Source: an uncultured Gammaproteobacteria bacterium
Lineage (GTDB): Bacteria > Pseudomonadota > Gammaproteobacteria > PS1 > Pseudothioglobaceae
DNA: 57,225 nucleotides
Assembly: GCA_937896195.1 (NCBI GenBank)
Contig: CALBNC010000051.1
Location: 1 to 57,225 of the forward strand
Direction of reading: 5' to 3'
In this document: positions 42,960 to 53,857 of the stretch, piece after piece
Layout of the letters: the number at the start of each line of letters is the position of its first letter
Position numbering within the stretch: position 1 is the first letter of the stretch
The notes under the pieces: generated by a model
The model's input: only the letters and a program-made list of their open reading frames with translations
What the model was told of the DNA's origin: nothing
Database searches by the model: none
Position numbers and translations under genes: made by a program

Positions 42960-45149
42960 ATGTCTTTGCCACCTAAAAACCTACATTCTTACCCTAAATT
43001 CTGGCCCCATAAAAAAAGGCTTGTTCCTGCGCCATTACTTCCTATGTCTCGAAAAGAGATGGATGGCTTGGAGTGGGATTGTTGCGATATTATTATCGTT
43101 ACAGGTGATGCATATGTAGATCATCCTAGTTTTGGTATGGCGATTATTGGTCGTTTGCTAGAATCCCAGGGATTTCGAGTAGGGATTATCTCTCAACCTG
43201 ATTGGCATTCTGCAGATGCTTTTCGTCAGCTAGGAAAGCCTAATTTATTTTTCGCTGTTGCATCGGGCAATATGGATTCTATGGTGAATCATTACACTGC
43301 TGAGAAAAGGCCACGTTCAGATGATGCTTACACTGCAGGTGCTATGGCAGGCAAACGCCCTGATCGTGCGACCACTGTTTACACTCAGCGCGCCAAGGAA
43401 GCTTACAAAGGTATTCCTGTCATCATTGGTGGTATTGAAGCCAGTTTAAGGCGTATTGCTCAATATGATCATTGGTCACAAACCATTCGTCGCTCTATCC
43501 TGCCTGATTCTAAAGCTGATTTACTGCTTTTTGGTAATGCTGAGCGCGCTGTGGTTGAGGTTGCACATCGAGTTGCGGCAGGTGAAGATATTAAACAAAT
43601 TACGGACATTCGTGGTACAGCTTTTATGCGCCAAGGAATTCCTGAGGGTTGGACGGTGCTAGATTCAAGTGAAATTGATGCTGACAAGAGTCTAGTTCAC
43701 CCACAAACAGATCCTTATATAGACACATCTGCCAAAGATAAACAGGGTTGTGGCGATAAGAATAATCAGGCTATGCCTATTAAGATTGACCCTAATCAAG
43801 GAGCGGTGCAGGTTATCGATTTTGATCACCGCACTAAAGGACTAAAGAGGGAGGATACTGTTATTCGTCTACCTTCTTTTGAGCAAGTAGCAAAAGATCG
43901 TTATCTGTATGCACATACGTCACGTGTTTTTCATTTAGAAACTAATCCGGGTAATGCGCGTGCTTTGGTACAACGCCATGGTGAGCGGGATGTTTGGTTA
44001 AACCCACCACCAATTCCTTTATCAATGGAAGAGTTTGATAGTGTGTTTGAATTGCCTTATACGCGCAAGCCACATCCTTTTTACGGTGATTTGAAGATTC
44101 CTGCTTATGACATGATTCGTTTTTCGATTAATATCATGCGTGGTTGTTTTGGTGGCTGTACTTTTTGCTCTATTACTGAGCATGAAGGGCGTATTATTCA
44201 AAGTCGTTCAGAGGATTCAGTGATTCGTGAAATCGAAGCAATTCGTGATAATATTGATGATTTTAAAGGTAATATTTCAGATCTTGGTGGCCCGACAGCA
44301 AACATGTATCGCCTTCAATGTAAGGATACAAAAATAGAAGCCGCTTGCCGCCGTCTTTCTTGTGTCTATCCTGGCATTTGCCCAAATCTAGGAACAGACC
44401 ATAAGCCACTAACAAAATTATATCGACGTGCACGAAAGCTAAAAGGCATTAAGCGAGTATTTATTGCCTCAGGCTTGCGCTATGATCTTGCTGTTCGTGA
44501 TCCTGAGTACATCAAAGAGTTGGTTACTCATCATGTTGGTGGCCGATTAAAAATTGCACCTGAGCATACTGAAGATAATACTTTATCAAAAATGATGAAG
44601 CCTGGTATTGGTTCTTATCATCAGTTTAAGAAACTGTTTGATCGCTATTCCAAACAAGCAGGTAAAGAGCAATACCTTATTCCTTATTTTATTTCTTCAC
44701 ACCCCGGAACTAGTGATGAAGATATGCTAAATCTAGCGCTTTGGTTGAAGAGTAATGATTTTAAGCCAGATCAAGTGCAGGCCTTTATTCCTACGCCTAT
44801 GGCGATAGCTTCAGCTATGTATCATACTGAATTAAACCCACTTAAGAAAATTACCCGAGGGTCAGAATCAGTCAAAACCCCACGTAGCGGGCAACAACGA
44901 AAATTGCACAAAGCTTTTTTACGCTACCATGATTCTGAAAATTGGGATGTATTGCGACAGGCTCTTAAGAAAATGGGACGCAGTGATTTAATAGGTGATG
45001 GCGATGAGCATTTAGTACCTTATTCTAGAGCTGGAAATTCGCCAAGATCAAAACCTTTACGAAAAAACAACAATGACTTTCATCATCGTATTTCTGTAAA
45101 AAATAAAAACCAAGGTTTTAACGCCAAACTTTCTAATAAAAAAAAGTGA
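42960..45149 (+). CDS. ygiQ: YgiQ-family radical SAM protein
   Basis: 729-residue member of the YgiQ family. An N-terminal domain ([29 protein letters not shown] style) precedes a radical-SAM core with the cluster motif [12 protein letters not shown] (Cys396, Cys400, Cys403), [11 protein letters not shown], and [10 protein letters not shown]; the end is basic ([15 protein letters not shown]). Function unknown in all bacteria, but widespread. A perfect TATAAT lies at about 42944-42949, only 11 bases before the ATG, so a start nearer or further is possible. No ribosome site precedes the ATG. Confidence 0.93.
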   Translation: MSLPPKNLHSYPKFWPHKKRLVPAPLLPMSRKEMDGLEWDCCDIIIVTGDAYVDHPSFGMAIIGRLLESQGFRVGIISQPDWHSADAFRQLGKPNLFFAVASGNMDSMVNHYTAEKRPRSDDAYTAGAMAGKRPDRATTVYTQRAKEAYKGIPVIIGGIEASLRRIAQYDHWSQTIRRSILPDSKADLLLFGNAERAVVEVAHRVAAGEDIKQITDIRGTAFMRQGIPEGWTVLDSSEIDADKSLVHPQTDPYIDTSAKDKQGCGDKNNQAMPIKIDPNQGAVQVIDFDHRTKGLKREDTVIRLPSFEQVAKDRYLYAHTSRVFHLETNPGNARALVQRHGERDVWLNPPPIPLSMEEFDSVFELPYTRKPHPFYGDLKIPAYDMIRFSINIMRGCFGGCTFCSITEHEGRIIQSRSEDSVIREIEAIRDNIDDFKGNISDLGGPTANMYRLQCKDTKIEAACRRLSCVYPGICPNLGTDHKPLTKLYRRARKLKGIKRVFIASGLRYDLAVRDPEYIKELVTHHVGGRLKIAPEHTEDNTLSKMMKPGIGSYHQFKKLFDRYSKQAGKEQYLIPYFISSHPGTSDEDMLNLALWLKSNDFKPDQVQAFIPTPMAIASAMYHTELNPLKKITRGSESVKTPRSGQQRKLHKAFLRYHDSENWDVLRQALKKMGRSDLIGDGDEHLVPYSRAGNSPRSKPLRKNNNDFHHRISVKNKNQGFNAKLSNKKK

Positions 45150-45202
45150 GTGATAGTAAATAAGCTATCATATATCCTCTTTAATTTTAACTAAAAAAAA
45201 TT

Positions 45203-46474
45203 ATGCCCCACATACCAAAACTAGATCTATTTTTACACGTTACTACGCCTCATCTAGAGCAGCTTGCGCATAGTCTGGGAAAACAAATTGACCTTCAAGA
45301 TAGACACCAGAAGAAGGGCCTTAGAATGCTTTTATGTAACCTATATGTGCATGGCAAAAATAAGGTCGTTGTTTCTCGTAGAATTCAGTCTTTAGGTGGT
45401 GTGAAATATAATCCATTGAACATAGAGTGTGGCGCTATCAATAACTCTTTGGATAAGTTAAAGATTGCAGGATATATTGTACAAGTGATAGGCAATCCTA
45501 GCGAAGGCACAATGACTACCATGGAGTCTACTGATAAGCTTATTCAGTGGTTTAAGGATACTGGTTGGTCGGATAACTCAATTGATAAAACGGTCGGTTC
45601 TTACATATCACTTAGAGAGGCTAGAAAACAAAATGGTCGCACCGTTTATGTTGACTTTAAAGACACCAAGTATTCAAAATGGCTGGGTGAACGAGTAAGG
45701 CAATATGACCAACTTTTAAATGGTTGTAGAATTGCATTATTGAACGATGACGGTAGTGAAAACAAAGTTTTTAAGAAGTTCACCGTTCAAAGAGAATTTA
45801 TTGAGCAACAATCAACTCATGAAAATATGGAATTTGCCTTTGGTGGCAAGATAACAGCGCCATGGACGAATCTTTCATCAAAATTCAAAGAGAATGTGAC
45901 TATTAATGGCGAGCCTACTATTGAGATAGATATAGATGCGACCAACCTTAATGCCATGTACCAAGTAATTACTGGAGCAGCTTATCCTCATAAGGATGAT
46001 CCATATCTTATAACAGTGGATGATGTGGTTGTGCCTATGCATATAGTCAAGAGTTTTACAACTTTTATGCAAAGCAGTAAAACACCTAAAGGTGCTGCTC
46101 ATTCGGTTTTAAACTTTTATAAGAAAAAAGCCTTGGAAGTTAAAAATCCTAAAGAAGAAGATGTTAAAAAATATGATGAGTATATTGAATTTAAAAGAAA
46201 TACGAAGCCGACAGATATAGCTCAAGCTATTTTAGATAAACATTCTTTGGTGATTAGTCACTTCAATAAAGGCAACACTTATGGTGATTTTATTAGCTGT
46301 TGGGGTTCAGATGTTGCTTTTGAAGTGATTATGGAACTTACTAAGAAAGAGATTCCTTGTTTGGTTACTGATGATTCTTTTATTGTTCCAGCGCAACACA
46401 AAGATCTAGTGAATGAAATGAAAAATAGCACGGCTTATGTAGATAGAAGAGACATAAAAGAAGCTTTAAAATAA
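45203..46474 (+). CDS. Unrecognised protein with polymerase-palm-like motifs and a DNA-binding-like N-terminus
   Basis: 423 residues, family not known to me by name. The N-terminal third contains a winged-helix-like segment (about 36-97, KGLRMLLCNLYVHGKNKVVVS and NNSLDKLKIAGYIVQVIG). The C-terminal half resembles the palm of nucleic-acid polymerases: motif A-like EIDIDATNLNAMYQV (Asp243 and Asp245), DPYLI (266-270), a basic helix region, then FISCWGSDVAFEVIMEL and the motif C-like IPCLVTDDSFIVPA (Asp390, Asp391), near a loop style HDSFIVP seen in uncharacterised plasmid and phage proteins of proteobacteria, and in T7-like RNA polymerase (HDSFG). No ribosome site is seen before the ATG. Single-gene unit between ygiQ and an aminotransferase, ended by a strong terminator. 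A replication or transcription role is inference only. Confidence 0.7.
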   Translation: MPHIPKLDLFLHVTTPHLEQLAHSLGKQIDLQDRHQKKGLRMLLCNLYVHGKNKVVVSRRIQSLGGVKYNPLNIECGAINNSLDKLKIAGYIVQVIGNPSEGTMTTMESTDKLIQWFKDTGWSDNSIDKTVGSYISLREARKQNGRTVYVDFKDTKYSKWLGERVRQYDQLLNGCRIALLNDDGSENKVFKKFTVQREFIEQQSTHENMEFAFGGKITAPWTNLSSKFKENVTINGEPTIEIDIDATNLNAMYQVITGAAYPHKDDPYLITVDDVVVPMHIVKSFTTFMQSSKTPKGAAHSVLNFYKKKALEVKNPKEEDVKKYDEYIEFKRNTKPTDIAQAILDKHSLVISHFNKGNTYGDFISCWGSDVAFEVIMELTKKEIPCLVTDDSFIVPAQHKDLVNEMKNSTAYVDRRDIKEALK

Positions 46475-46530
46475 GATCATTAAATAATTGGCACCATCTT
46501 TTAATGATAAATAACTAAAAGAGCCTTTAT

Positions 46531-46572
46531 AAAAAAACCTCCATAGATATTCATCTATGGAAGTTTTTTTTT
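46531..46572. terminator. Bidirectional terminator between the palm-like gene and the aminotransferase
   Basis: A long stem with TCCATAGAT (46540-46548) pairing with ATCTATGGA (46553-46561) around ATTC, extended by AAC/GTT outside one mismatch, A-run before and T-run after. Works in both directions. Confidence 0.92.
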
Positions 46573-46585
46573 GCTTACTAATGAA

Positions 46586-47761
46586 TTAAATGCTAGCTAA
46601 CTTTTCTACTGCTTGTTTAATGTTATCCATGCTAGTGGCAAATGATAATCTCACGTAGCCTGATGCGCCAAAGGCAGAGCCAGGCACAAGTGCAATATTA
46701 AGCTTTTCTAGGCAATAGGTAGAAAATTCTATATCATCCTTAAGGCCTAGGCGTTTGATCAAGCCTTCAACTCTTGGAAAAGAATAAAAAGCACCTTGGG
46801 ATCTTGGACATTCAACACCATCAATAGCATTTAATGCATTCACAATGTATTCATGACGCTCTTCAAATGCACTAACCATTGTATCAATGATACTTTGATC
46901 GCCATTTAGTGCCTCTAAGGCTGCTGCTTGTGCAATAGAACAAGGATTAGAGGTTGATTGACCTTGAATCTTTTTCATGGCCTTAATGATAGCTTCTGGG
47001 CCTGCACCATAACCAATACGCCAGCCTGTCATGGCGTAACCTTTAGAAACACCGTTAAGAATAATAGTTCGATCTTTTAATTTAGGCTCTGCCATGACAA
47101 TATTAATAAAGTCGTCATTTCCCCAGCGAATATGCTCATAGATGTCATCGGTAATAATAAGTACTTTGGGATAGTTAATCAGTACATCTGCCAAGGCTTG
47201 TAGTTCGTCTTTTGAATAAACTGCACCGGTAGGATTGGAAGGGCTGTTAATAATAAAAAGTTTGGTTTTATCAGTAATGCTTTGCTCTAACTGCTTAGGG
47301 GTAATTTTAAAATCTTGCTCTAAGCCAGTTTCCACCACGATTGGTGTAGCATCAGCCAAAAGCACCATATCAGGGTAGCTCACCCAATAAGGGGAAGGAA
47401 TAATAACTTCATCGCCATTATCAAGTACAGCTTGACACAAATTATAAAAAACCTGCTTACCACCTGAAGATGCCATCACCTGCGTATCTGTATAGTCCAG
47501 ATTATTCTGACGTTTAAATTTATCAATAATAGCTTGTTTTAAAGCGGGCGTACCATCAACTGCAGTGTATCGAGTTTGACCATTGTGGATAGCTTCAATG
47601 GCGGCTTTCTGGATATTAATCGGCGTATCGAAATCTGGTTCACCCGATCCCATTGATACAATTTGAATACCCTGAGACTTTAATTCATTGGCTTTTGCAG
47701 TGACTGCAAGAGTGGCTGAAGGCTTAACTTTTTGAACTCTTTTAGAAAGGAACTCTGGCAT
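46586..47761 (-). CDS. Class I aminotransferase, probable aspartate aminotransferase
   Basis: 391-residue PLP enzyme of the 1b (bacterial AspB-like) branch. Motifs: [35 protein letters not shown], the PLP lysine in [17 protein letters not shown], and [11 protein letters not shown] at the C-terminus with the carboxylate-binding Arg. Most relatives transaminate aspartate or prephenate. Starts 26 bases from the divergent uvrB frame and is convergent with the palm-like gene, with a shared terminator. Confidence 0.92.
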   Translation of the reverse strand: MPEFLSKRVQKVKPSATLAVTAKANELKSQGIQIVSMGSGEPDFDTPINIQKAAIEAIHNGQTRYTAVDGTPALKQAIIDKFKRQNNLDYTDTQVMASSGGKQVFYNLCQAVLDNGDEVIIPSPYWVSYPDMVLLADATPIVVETGLEQDFKITPKQLEQSITDKTKLFIINSPSNPTGAVYSKDELQALADVLINYPKVLIITDDIYEHIRWGNDDFINIVMAEPKLKDRTIILNGVSKGYAMTGWRIGYGAGPEAIIKAMKKIQGQSTSNPCSIAQAAALEALNGDQSIIDTMVSAFEERHEYIVNALNAIDGVECPRSQGAFYSFPRVEGLIKRLGLKDDIEFSTYCLEKLNIALVPGSAFGASGYVRLSFATSMDNIKQAVEKLASI

Positions 47762-47820
47762 GGTTTTTTATAAAAAATAGATTAAAATTGAGGGTTTATG
47801 TTAATGAAAAAATACAAGTA

Positions 47821-49815
47821 GTGGGCAAGAAATTTCAACTAGAATCTAAATTTTCTCCAAGTGGAGACCAGCCCGGTGCTATCAAGGCACTGGTTGATGG
47901 TGTAAATGCGGGTGAGAAATTTCAGACCTTGCTAGGTGTTACGGGCTCAGGTAAGACTTTTACCTTGGCAAATGTGATCCAACAAACCCAGCGTCCCAGC
48001 CTTATTATGGCGCCAAACAAGACTTTGGCCGCCCAGCTATACGCAGAAATGAAAGAATTTTTCCCGAATAATGCGGTGGAATATTTTGTTTCATATTATG
48101 ATTATTATCAGCCCGAGGCATATGTACCTGCCTCTGATACATTTATTGAAAAAGACTCATCAATTAATGAGCAAATTGAGCAGATGCGTCTATCTGCTAC
48201 CAAATCACTTTTAGAGCGCGATGATGTAATCATTATTGCTAGTGTTTCAGCTATTTACGGTTTAGGTGACCCTGAAAGCTACATGTCGATGTTGCTACAT
48301 TTAAGTGTGGGAGAGGTTTCTAATCAAAGAGAAATATTATCTCGACTTACGCAAATGCAATACACGCGTAATGATGTGACCTTGCTTAGAGGAAGTTTTA
48401 GAGTTAAAGGTGAAGTGATTGATATTTTTCCAGCAGACTCTGAAGAGCGAGCGTTGCGTGTTGAAATGTTTGATGAAGAAATTGAAAGATTGTATTGGTT
48501 TGACCCTTTAACAGGTGAAAGACTCAAGTCATTACAACGTATTACTGTTTATCCTCAAACGCATTATGTGACGCCAAAATCTAAGATCTTAAATATGCTA
48601 GATGATATTAAGGCTGAGCTTAAAGATCGTCGTGAGGAATTGCTATCTTTAAATAAACTTGTGGAAGAGCAGCGCCTTACTCAGCGCGTACATATGGATA
48701 TTGAAATGATGCGCGAGCTGGGATATTGTAACGGTATTGAAAACTACTCACGTTATTTGTCTTCGCGTAAGCCGAGCGATCCACCACCTACTTTGCTAGA
48801 TTATTTGCCTGAAAATTCCTTAGTTATTTTGGATGAGTCACACGTTACAGTTAGCCAAATTGGTGGCATGTATAAAGGCGATAGGGCGCGTAAAACAACC
48901 TTAGTAGAATTTGGATTTCGCCTGCCTTCTGCGCTGGATAATCGCCCATTAAAGTACAACGAATTTGAAGAGCGTATTCATCAGTGTATTTTAGTATCGG
49001 CGACCCCTGCACAATATGAGCTTGATGTTTCTACTACGATTGCAGAGCAGCTGGTTCGCCCAACTGGACTATTAGATCCTGAAATTGAAGTGAGGCCAGT
49101 TGGCACTCAAGTGGATGATTTACTTAGTCAAATTAACAAGCGTGTTAAAGTGGGCGATCGAGTTTTAGTGACTACATTGACCAAAAAGATGTCTGAACAA
49201 CTTAGTGAATATCTAAATGAGCATGGGGTTAAAGTTCGATACTTACACTCTGATATTGATACAGTTGAACGTGTAGAAATTATTCGTGATTTACGTCTTG
49301 GTGTATTTGATGTCTTAGTGGGTATTAACTTACTCAGAGAGGGATTAGATATACCTGAGGTGTCTTTAGTGGCGATATTGGATGCAGACAAAGAAGGGTT
49401 TTTGCGCTCTGAAAGATCGCTGATTCAAACCATGGGTAGAGCGGCTAGAAATGTTAATGGTAAGGCAATTTTATATGCTGATCGAATCACCAAGTCGATG
49501 AAAAAAGCCATGGATGAGACAAATAGAAGGCGTGAAAAACAGCAGAAACATAACGAGGAGAATAACATTACTCCTAGAGGCATTATAAAGCCGATTATTA
49601 ACATCTTAGAAACCGACCTAACCAGCGTAGAATTGGATGAGGATACAGGTGAACAGATATTGATTCAATTGTCTCCCGTACAACTTGCTAAAGAAATAAA
49701 ATCATTAGAAAAGCAGATGTATAAACTGGCAAGTGACTTAGAATTTGAACGCGCTGCAGATGTCCGTAATCAAATAAAAAACTTAAAAGACTCTCAATTT
49801 AAAACAGCCTTATGA
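47821..49815 (+). CDS. uvrB: Excinuclease ABC subunit B
   Basis: DNA-damage-verifying helicase-like subunit working with UvrA and UvrC (uvrC at 31752). The GTG at 47821 is preferred because [20 protein letters not shown] then aligns with the family N-terminus, giving 664 residues; an in-frame TTG at 47788 would add 11. Motifs: [12 protein letters not shown] (Walker A), [11 protein letters not shown], the beta-hairpin region [18 protein letters not shown] (DEAD-type), [13 protein letters not shown] and RAARN. C-terminal UVR motif ([17 protein letters not shown]). Start lacks a clear ribosome site. queE overlaps by ATGA. Confidence 0.96.
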   Translation: MGKKFQLESKFSPSGDQPGAIKALVDGVNAGEKFQTLLGVTGSGKTFTLANVIQQTQRPSLIMAPNKTLAAQLYAEMKEFFPNNAVEYFVSYYDYYQPEAYVPASDTFIEKDSSINEQIEQMRLSATKSLLERDDVIIIASVSAIYGLGDPESYMSMLLHLSVGEVSNQREILSRLTQMQYTRNDVTLLRGSFRVKGEVIDIFPADSEERALRVEMFDEEIERLYWFDPLTGERLKSLQRITVYPQTHYVTPKSKILNMLDDIKAELKDRREELLSLNKLVEEQRLTQRVHMDIEMMRELGYCNGIENYSRYLSSRKPSDPPPTLLDYLPENSLVILDESHVTVSQIGGMYKGDRARKTTLVEFGFRLPSALDNRPLKYNEFEERIHQCILVSATPAQYELDVSTTIAEQLVRPTGLLDPEIEVRPVGTQVDDLLSQINKRVKVGDRVLVTTLTKKMSEQLSEYLNEHGVKVRYLHSDIDTVERVEIIRDLRLGVFDVLVGINLLREGLDIPEVSLVAILDADKEGFLRSERSLIQTMGRAARNVNGKAILYADRITKSMKKAMDETNRRREKQQKHNEENNITPRGIIKPIINILETDLTSVELDEDTGEQILIQLSPVQLAKEIKSLEKQMYKLASDLEFERAADVRNQIKNLKDSQFKTAL

Positions 49816-50450
49816 ATACCGATTTAAACATTACTGAAATTTTCTATTCACTACAAGGTGAGGCTAGAGAAGTGGGCTTACCTAGTATCTTTATTCGCCT
49901 AACAGGTTGTCCACTGCGCTGTACTTATTGCGATACTGAGTATGCTTTTAAAGGCAACAACCTAATTAGTATCGATACAATTATGGCTGAAGTTGGCCAA
50001 TATAACACTCAATATGTTTGTGTGACAGGCGGAGAGCCGTTGGCGCAAATTAATTGTTATGTTTTATTAGATACTTTGATTAAAAATAACTATAAAGTCT
50101 CATTAGAAACTAGTGGCAGTATTGATATTGAACAGATCAATCCAGGCGTTTCTATTGTGATGGATATTAAGACACCTTGTTCAAATGAAGTGGATAAAAA
50201 CTTATACAGCAATGTTGCAAAACTTCAAGCAAAAGATCAGCTTAAATTTGTCATTGGATCGCGCCATGATTTTGATTGGAGTGTTGATATTCTAAATCAA
50301 TACCCAACTCAAGCTGGTGTTTTATTCTCCCCTGTGTTTGATCAAATAACACCAACTCAATTAGCCGATTGGATTCTTGAAGCTCAGCTTAATGTGCGTA
50401 TGCAAGTACAAATGCATAAGTTGCTTTGGGGTGACGAAAAAGGTAAATAA
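49812..50450 (+). CDS. queE: 7-carboxy-7-deazaguanine synthase QueE
   Basis: Radical SAM enzyme making the 7-deazaguanine ring on the route to queuosine (and archaeosine). 212 residues with N-terminal [19 protein letters not shown] and the cluster motif GCPLRCTYC (Cys33, Cys37, Cys40; CX3CX2C type), CVTGGEPL, and MDIKTPCS. Overlaps uvrB. No other que gene is in the window. Confidence 0.95.
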   Translation: MNTDLNITEIFYSLQGEAREVGLPSIFIRLTGCPLRCTYCDTEYAFKGNNLISIDTIMAEVGQYNTQYVCVTGGEPLAQINCYVLLDTLIKNNYKVSLETSGSIDIEQINPGVSIVMDIKTPCSNEVDKNLYSNVAKLQAKDQLKFVIGSRHDFDWSVDILNQYPTQAGVLFSPVFDQITPTQLADWILEAQLNVRMQVQMHKLLWGDEKGK

Positions 50451-50455
50451 ACGAT

Positions 50456-50947
50456 CTACTGAATAGTAATTTTGTTTACCAAGGGTTTAGCTTTTTCTAG
50501 TTTTGGAATAGAGACAGTTAAGAGTCCACTTTTAAATTCAGCGTTAATATTATCTGTATCCGCATCATTTGGTAATGAATAAGATTGCGAGAATTTACTC
50601 GATGAAGTGCGAGAACTGTTAGCTGTTTTCTCAGATATTTGCACACGTCCACTGATATAAATCATGTTATTTCTAGTGGTGATATCTAAATTTTCTTTAG
50701 CCAATCCTTTCACTTTTATTTCAATCATGTAGTGATTAGATTGATCATCAAAATATCGCTTAGTTTGCGTAGTAATCGCATTTTGATTTTGAACAGTACG
50801 TATTCCGTTGTCAAATTGCTGAAACTGTCTATTGAAATTTGACCAAAAATTGTCATTAAGGCCATGACTAGGCGAATAATTATGAAATGACTGATGAGCC
50901 ATGACACTGCTTGATATAAGCATCGCTATTAGTAGAGTTTTTTTCAT
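50456..50947 (-). CDS. Exported Hsp20-family small heat-shock protein
   Basis: 163 residues. The first 17 (MKKTLLIAMLISSSVMA) form a signal peptide, and mature sequence starts HQSFHNYS. The core is an alpha-crystallin domain (about 70-160): HYMIEIKVKGLAKENLDI, IYISGRV, SYSLPNDADTDNINAEFKSGLLTVSIPKL, the classic GxLxxxxP-like edge strand. Normal bacterial Hsp20 (IbpA) is cytoplasmic, so a secreted one is unusual and would act as a periplasmic or outer-membrane holdase. Convergent with queE, with a 5-base gap. Confidence 0.88.
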   Translation of the reverse strand: MKKTLLIAMLISSSVMAHQSFHNYSPSHGLNDNFWSNFNRQFQQFDNGIRTVQNQNAITTQTKRYFDDQSNHYMIEIKVKGLAKENLDITTRNNMIYISGRVQISEKTANSSRTSSSKFSQSYSLPNDADTDNINAEFKSGLLTVSIPKLEKAKPLVNKITIQ

Positions 50948-51025
50948 ATCTATATTTCCTTAAATAATAAATAAATTCATAGAAGATTAATATAAATCAA
51001 AAAAAGGCATTAGTCAATAGTTTGA

Positions 51026-52552
51026 TTAAGCTAGTTTGTCGTCAGCCACATGATATTTTGGATCTTCTAAGATATTAACTTCAACCAAGTTTCTGGCCGT
51101 TTTTAATAGTAATCGACATTCAGCACTCAGATGTTGAAGATGAAGCGTTTTTCCGATTTTTTTATAACGAACTGCAAGCTTATCAATTGCTTGAATGGCT
51201 GAATGATCCATCACTTTTGAGTTGTTAAAATCTATATAAACATCATTTGCATCTTCAGCCGGTGTAAACAGTGCTTGAAAGCTATCTATAGAGCCAAAAA
51301 ATAAAGAGCCGTTAAGCTTATAACTTGTAGCACCATCTTCATTGGTTGATTTATCAGCATGAATCTTGCTTGAAGATTCCCAAGCGAAAGTCAGTGCTGA
51401 CATAATAACACCCACAATAACAGCCAATGCTAAGTTATCAGTAAGTACAGTAATAATAGCAACTGACATGCCGGTAATAACATCCGGCATTGGTACTTTT
51501 CCGAATAGATGGAAAGTACACCATTCAAAAGTACCGATCACCACCATGAACATCACGCCAATTAGGACTGCAATTGGAATCATCTCAATATATTCAGATA
51601 AAAATAGAATAAACATAAGCAGTACAAGAGCAGCAACAACGCCTGAAAGTCGGCCACGTCCACCAGATTTAATATTGATTAAACTTTGTCCAACCATGGC
51701 ACAACCACCCATACCACCAAACAAGCCAGTTACAGAGTTAGCAACACCTTGAGCGATAGATTCTTTATTGGGCTGGCCGACTGTTCCAGTTAAATCGTCA
51801 ATTAGGTTTAGTGTTAGTAGACTTTCAATCAAGCCAACAAGGGCCATGACTATCGCATATGGAAAGACAATTTCAATCATCTCCCAACTTAGACCACCAA
51901 CATCCGGAATATGGAAAATAGGTAGGCCGCCTTTAATTGAAGCAATGTCACCAACTGTTCTTGTATCTAAGCCCATCCAAATAGCTGCAACACTTCCAAT
52001 AATAATGGCTGCTAATGTAGAAGGCACGATTTTGGTGAATCTAGGTAAGAAATGAATGATGGCCATGGTGCCAGCAATAATGACAAGCATAATAACGAGT
52101 GGTGTGCCGGTAATCCAGTCGTCTCCAATTTTGAATTGCTTGATTTGTGCAATAAAAATAACCATAGCTAAGCCATTAACAAAGCCTAGGAAAACCGGAT
52201 GAGGAACAAGGCGAATAAATTTACCCATTTTCAAGACGCCAAACGCGATTTGAATTAAGCCAGTCATGATAACTGCTGCGAATAAATACTCAACGCCATG
52301 CTGGGCAACGAGTGTTCCAATAACAACAGCGATTGCACCAGTTGCACCAGAAATCATGCCAGGTCGTCCACCAATAATTGAGGTAACTAGGCCAATAGTA
52401 AAGGCAGCATATAAGCCAACTAATGGATCGACACCTGCTAATAATGCAAAAGCGACCGCTTCAGGTACAAGTGCCAGGGCAACTGTTAAGCCTGATAAAA
52501 AATCATTCTTGGCGTTAATAGGGGCGTATTTGTTAATCAATGAAAACAACAT
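51026..52552 (-). CDS. SulP-family anion transporter with STAS domain
   Basis: 508 residues, about 11-12 membrane helices followed by a STAS domain from about residue 415 (YIDFNNSKVMDHSAIQAIDKLA). Motifs LALVPEAVAFALLAGVDPLVGLYAAF and GGMGGCAMVGQSLINIKSGGRGRLSG identify the SulP family, whose members move sulfate or bicarbonate with protons or sodium. In a sulfur oxidizer either sulfate export or bicarbonate uptake is plausible; substrate cannot be read from sequence. AAGGAC precedes the ATG by 5 bases. Confidence 0.93.
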   Translation of the reverse strand: MLFSLINKYAPINAKNDFLSGLTVALALVPEAVAFALLAGVDPLVGLYAAFTIGLVTSIIGGRPGMISGATGAIAVVIGTLVAQHGVEYLFAAVIMTGLIQIAFGVLKMGKFIRLVPHPVFLGFVNGLAMVIFIAQIKQFKIGDDWITGTPLVIMLVIIAGTMAIIHFLPRFTKIVPSTLAAIIIGSVAAIWMGLDTRTVGDIASIKGGLPIFHIPDVGGLSWEMIEIVFPYAIVMALVGLIESLLTLNLIDDLTGTVGQPNKESIAQGVANSVTGLFGGMGGCAMVGQSLINIKSGGRGRLSGVVAALVLLMFILFLSEYIEMIPIAVLIGVMFMVVIGTFEWCTFHLFGKVPMPDVITGMSVAIITVLTDNLALAVIVGVIMSALTFAWESSSKIHADKSTNEDGATSYKLNGSLFFGSIDSFQALFTPAEDANDVYIDFNNSKVMDHSAIQAIDKLAVRYKKIGKTLHLQHLSAECRLLLKTARNLVEVNILEDPKYHVADDKLA

Positions 52553-52588
52553 TTTTGTCCTTGTAAGTAAATTTAAAGTAAGTAGTGG

Positions 52589-53689
52589 CTATAAGATAGA
52601 GCCAGGTACAACGGGTGTTGCAGATTTAACATCAGCATTTTGTGCACGATGACGCATCACATGATCCATCACTGTTATTGCAAGCATAGCTTCAGCAATA
52701 GGGGTGGCGCGAATACCAACACAAGGATCATGGCGACCTTTGGTGATAACTTCAATCGGGTTACCTTCTTTGTCGATACTTTCAATAGGTAAGCGTAAGC
52801 TTGAAGTTGGCTTAAGTGCGATAGATACCAGTAAATCTTGTCCCGAACTAATGCCACCAAGCGTACCACCTGCATGGTTAGATTTAAAACCATCAATACT
52901 AATAGCATCACGATGCTCAGTACCTTTTTGAGTAACTGATTCAAACCCTGCACCAATTTCAACAGCTTTAACTGCGTTAATACTCATCATCCCATGGGCA
53001 ACATCTGCTTCTAATCGATCAAAGATAGGCTCACCTAGTCCGACTGGCATATTTGTAGCTACTATGTTGATGCGAGCACCAATAGAGTCGCCAGATTTTC
53101 TTAATGCATCCATGTAATTTTCTAGCTCTGTAATTTTGCTAGCATCAGGACAAAAGAATGGATTGTTATGTACTTCAGACCAATCAAGAGTTTCAGCTTC
53201 AATAGGGCCAAGTTGCTTTAAGTAGCCTTTAATTTCAATACCCTGTGTTTCTTTTAGATATTTTTTAGCGATACCGCCACAGGCAACTCGCATGGCAGTT
53301 TCTCGAGCAGACGAGCGCCCGCCACCACGATAATCTCTAAAACCATATTTTTGATCATAAGTGTAATCAGCATGACCTGGACGAAAGGTATTGGCAATAT
53401 TGCCATAATCTTTCGAGCGTTGATCGGTATTTTGAATAATTAGTGCGATCGGCATGCCCGTAGTTTTACCTTCGAAAGTACCTGATAATATTTTGACTAA
53501 GTCTTCTTCTCGGCGCTGCGTAGTGTGGCGAGACGTACCAGGTTTTCTTAAATCAAGATCCCCTTGAAGATCGGCTTCACATAAGTCCATGCCAGGCGGG
53601 CAACCATCAACAATGCCCACCAATGCCTCACCATGAGATTCGCCAGCAGTGGTTACTGTAAATAATTTTCCAAAAGAATTACCCGACAT
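52589..53689 (-). CDS. aroC: Chorismate synthase
   Basis: FMN-dependent elimination of phosphate from EPSP, the last step to chorismate, made by AroA at 6485. 366 residues with [19 protein letters not shown], the flavin/phosphate motif [35 protein letters not shown], and [13 protein letters not shown] at the C-terminus. Separate transcription unit from the other aromatic genes; 36 bases from the SulP start. Confidence 0.97.
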   Translation of the reverse strand: MSGNSFGKLFTVTTAGESHGEALVGIVDGCPPGMDLCEADLQGDLDLRKPGTSRHTTQRREEDLVKILSGTFEGKTTGMPIALIIQNTDQRSKDYGNIANTFRPGHADYTYDQKYGFRDYRGGGRSSARETAMRVACGGIAKKYLKETQGIEIKGYLKQLGPIEAETLDWSEVHNNPFFCPDASKITELENYMDALRKSGDSIGARINIVATNMPVGLGEPIFDRLEADVAHGMMSINAVKAVEIGAGFESVTQKGTEHRDAISIDGFKSNHAGGTLGGISSGQDLLVSIALKPTSSLRLPIESIDKEGNPIEVITKGRHDPCVGIRATPIAEAMLAITVMDHVMRHRAQNADVKSATPVVPGSIL

Positions 53690-53731
53690 ACGCTTAACCT
53701 AAGTATTTAACATGGGTTTGATTATACCTAG

Positions 53732-53768
53732 CTAGAGGCTTATTTCATTGGTTTGTTATACAACTATG
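53732..53768 (-). repeat. Degenerate copy of the 3' end of the holin-like gene
   Basis: 37 bases align without gaps to 54844-54880 with 9 differences, mostly transitions. Read on the minus strand it encodes LYNKPMK and a stop, against LYNKLAK and stop in the intact gene. Upstream codons here contain a stop (TAG), so it looks like the remnant of a paralogue end. The two copies flank about 1.1 kb with the exported peroxiredoxin and the 68-residue gene. Confidence 0.5.
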
Positions 53769-53857
53769 TTAGTAAAATTTTATAAATCTTAATGTGTAAA
53801 TATCTATAAGATGTTTAGACGAAGCTAGAATTGAGCGTGATAAGTTAATACCTTTCT

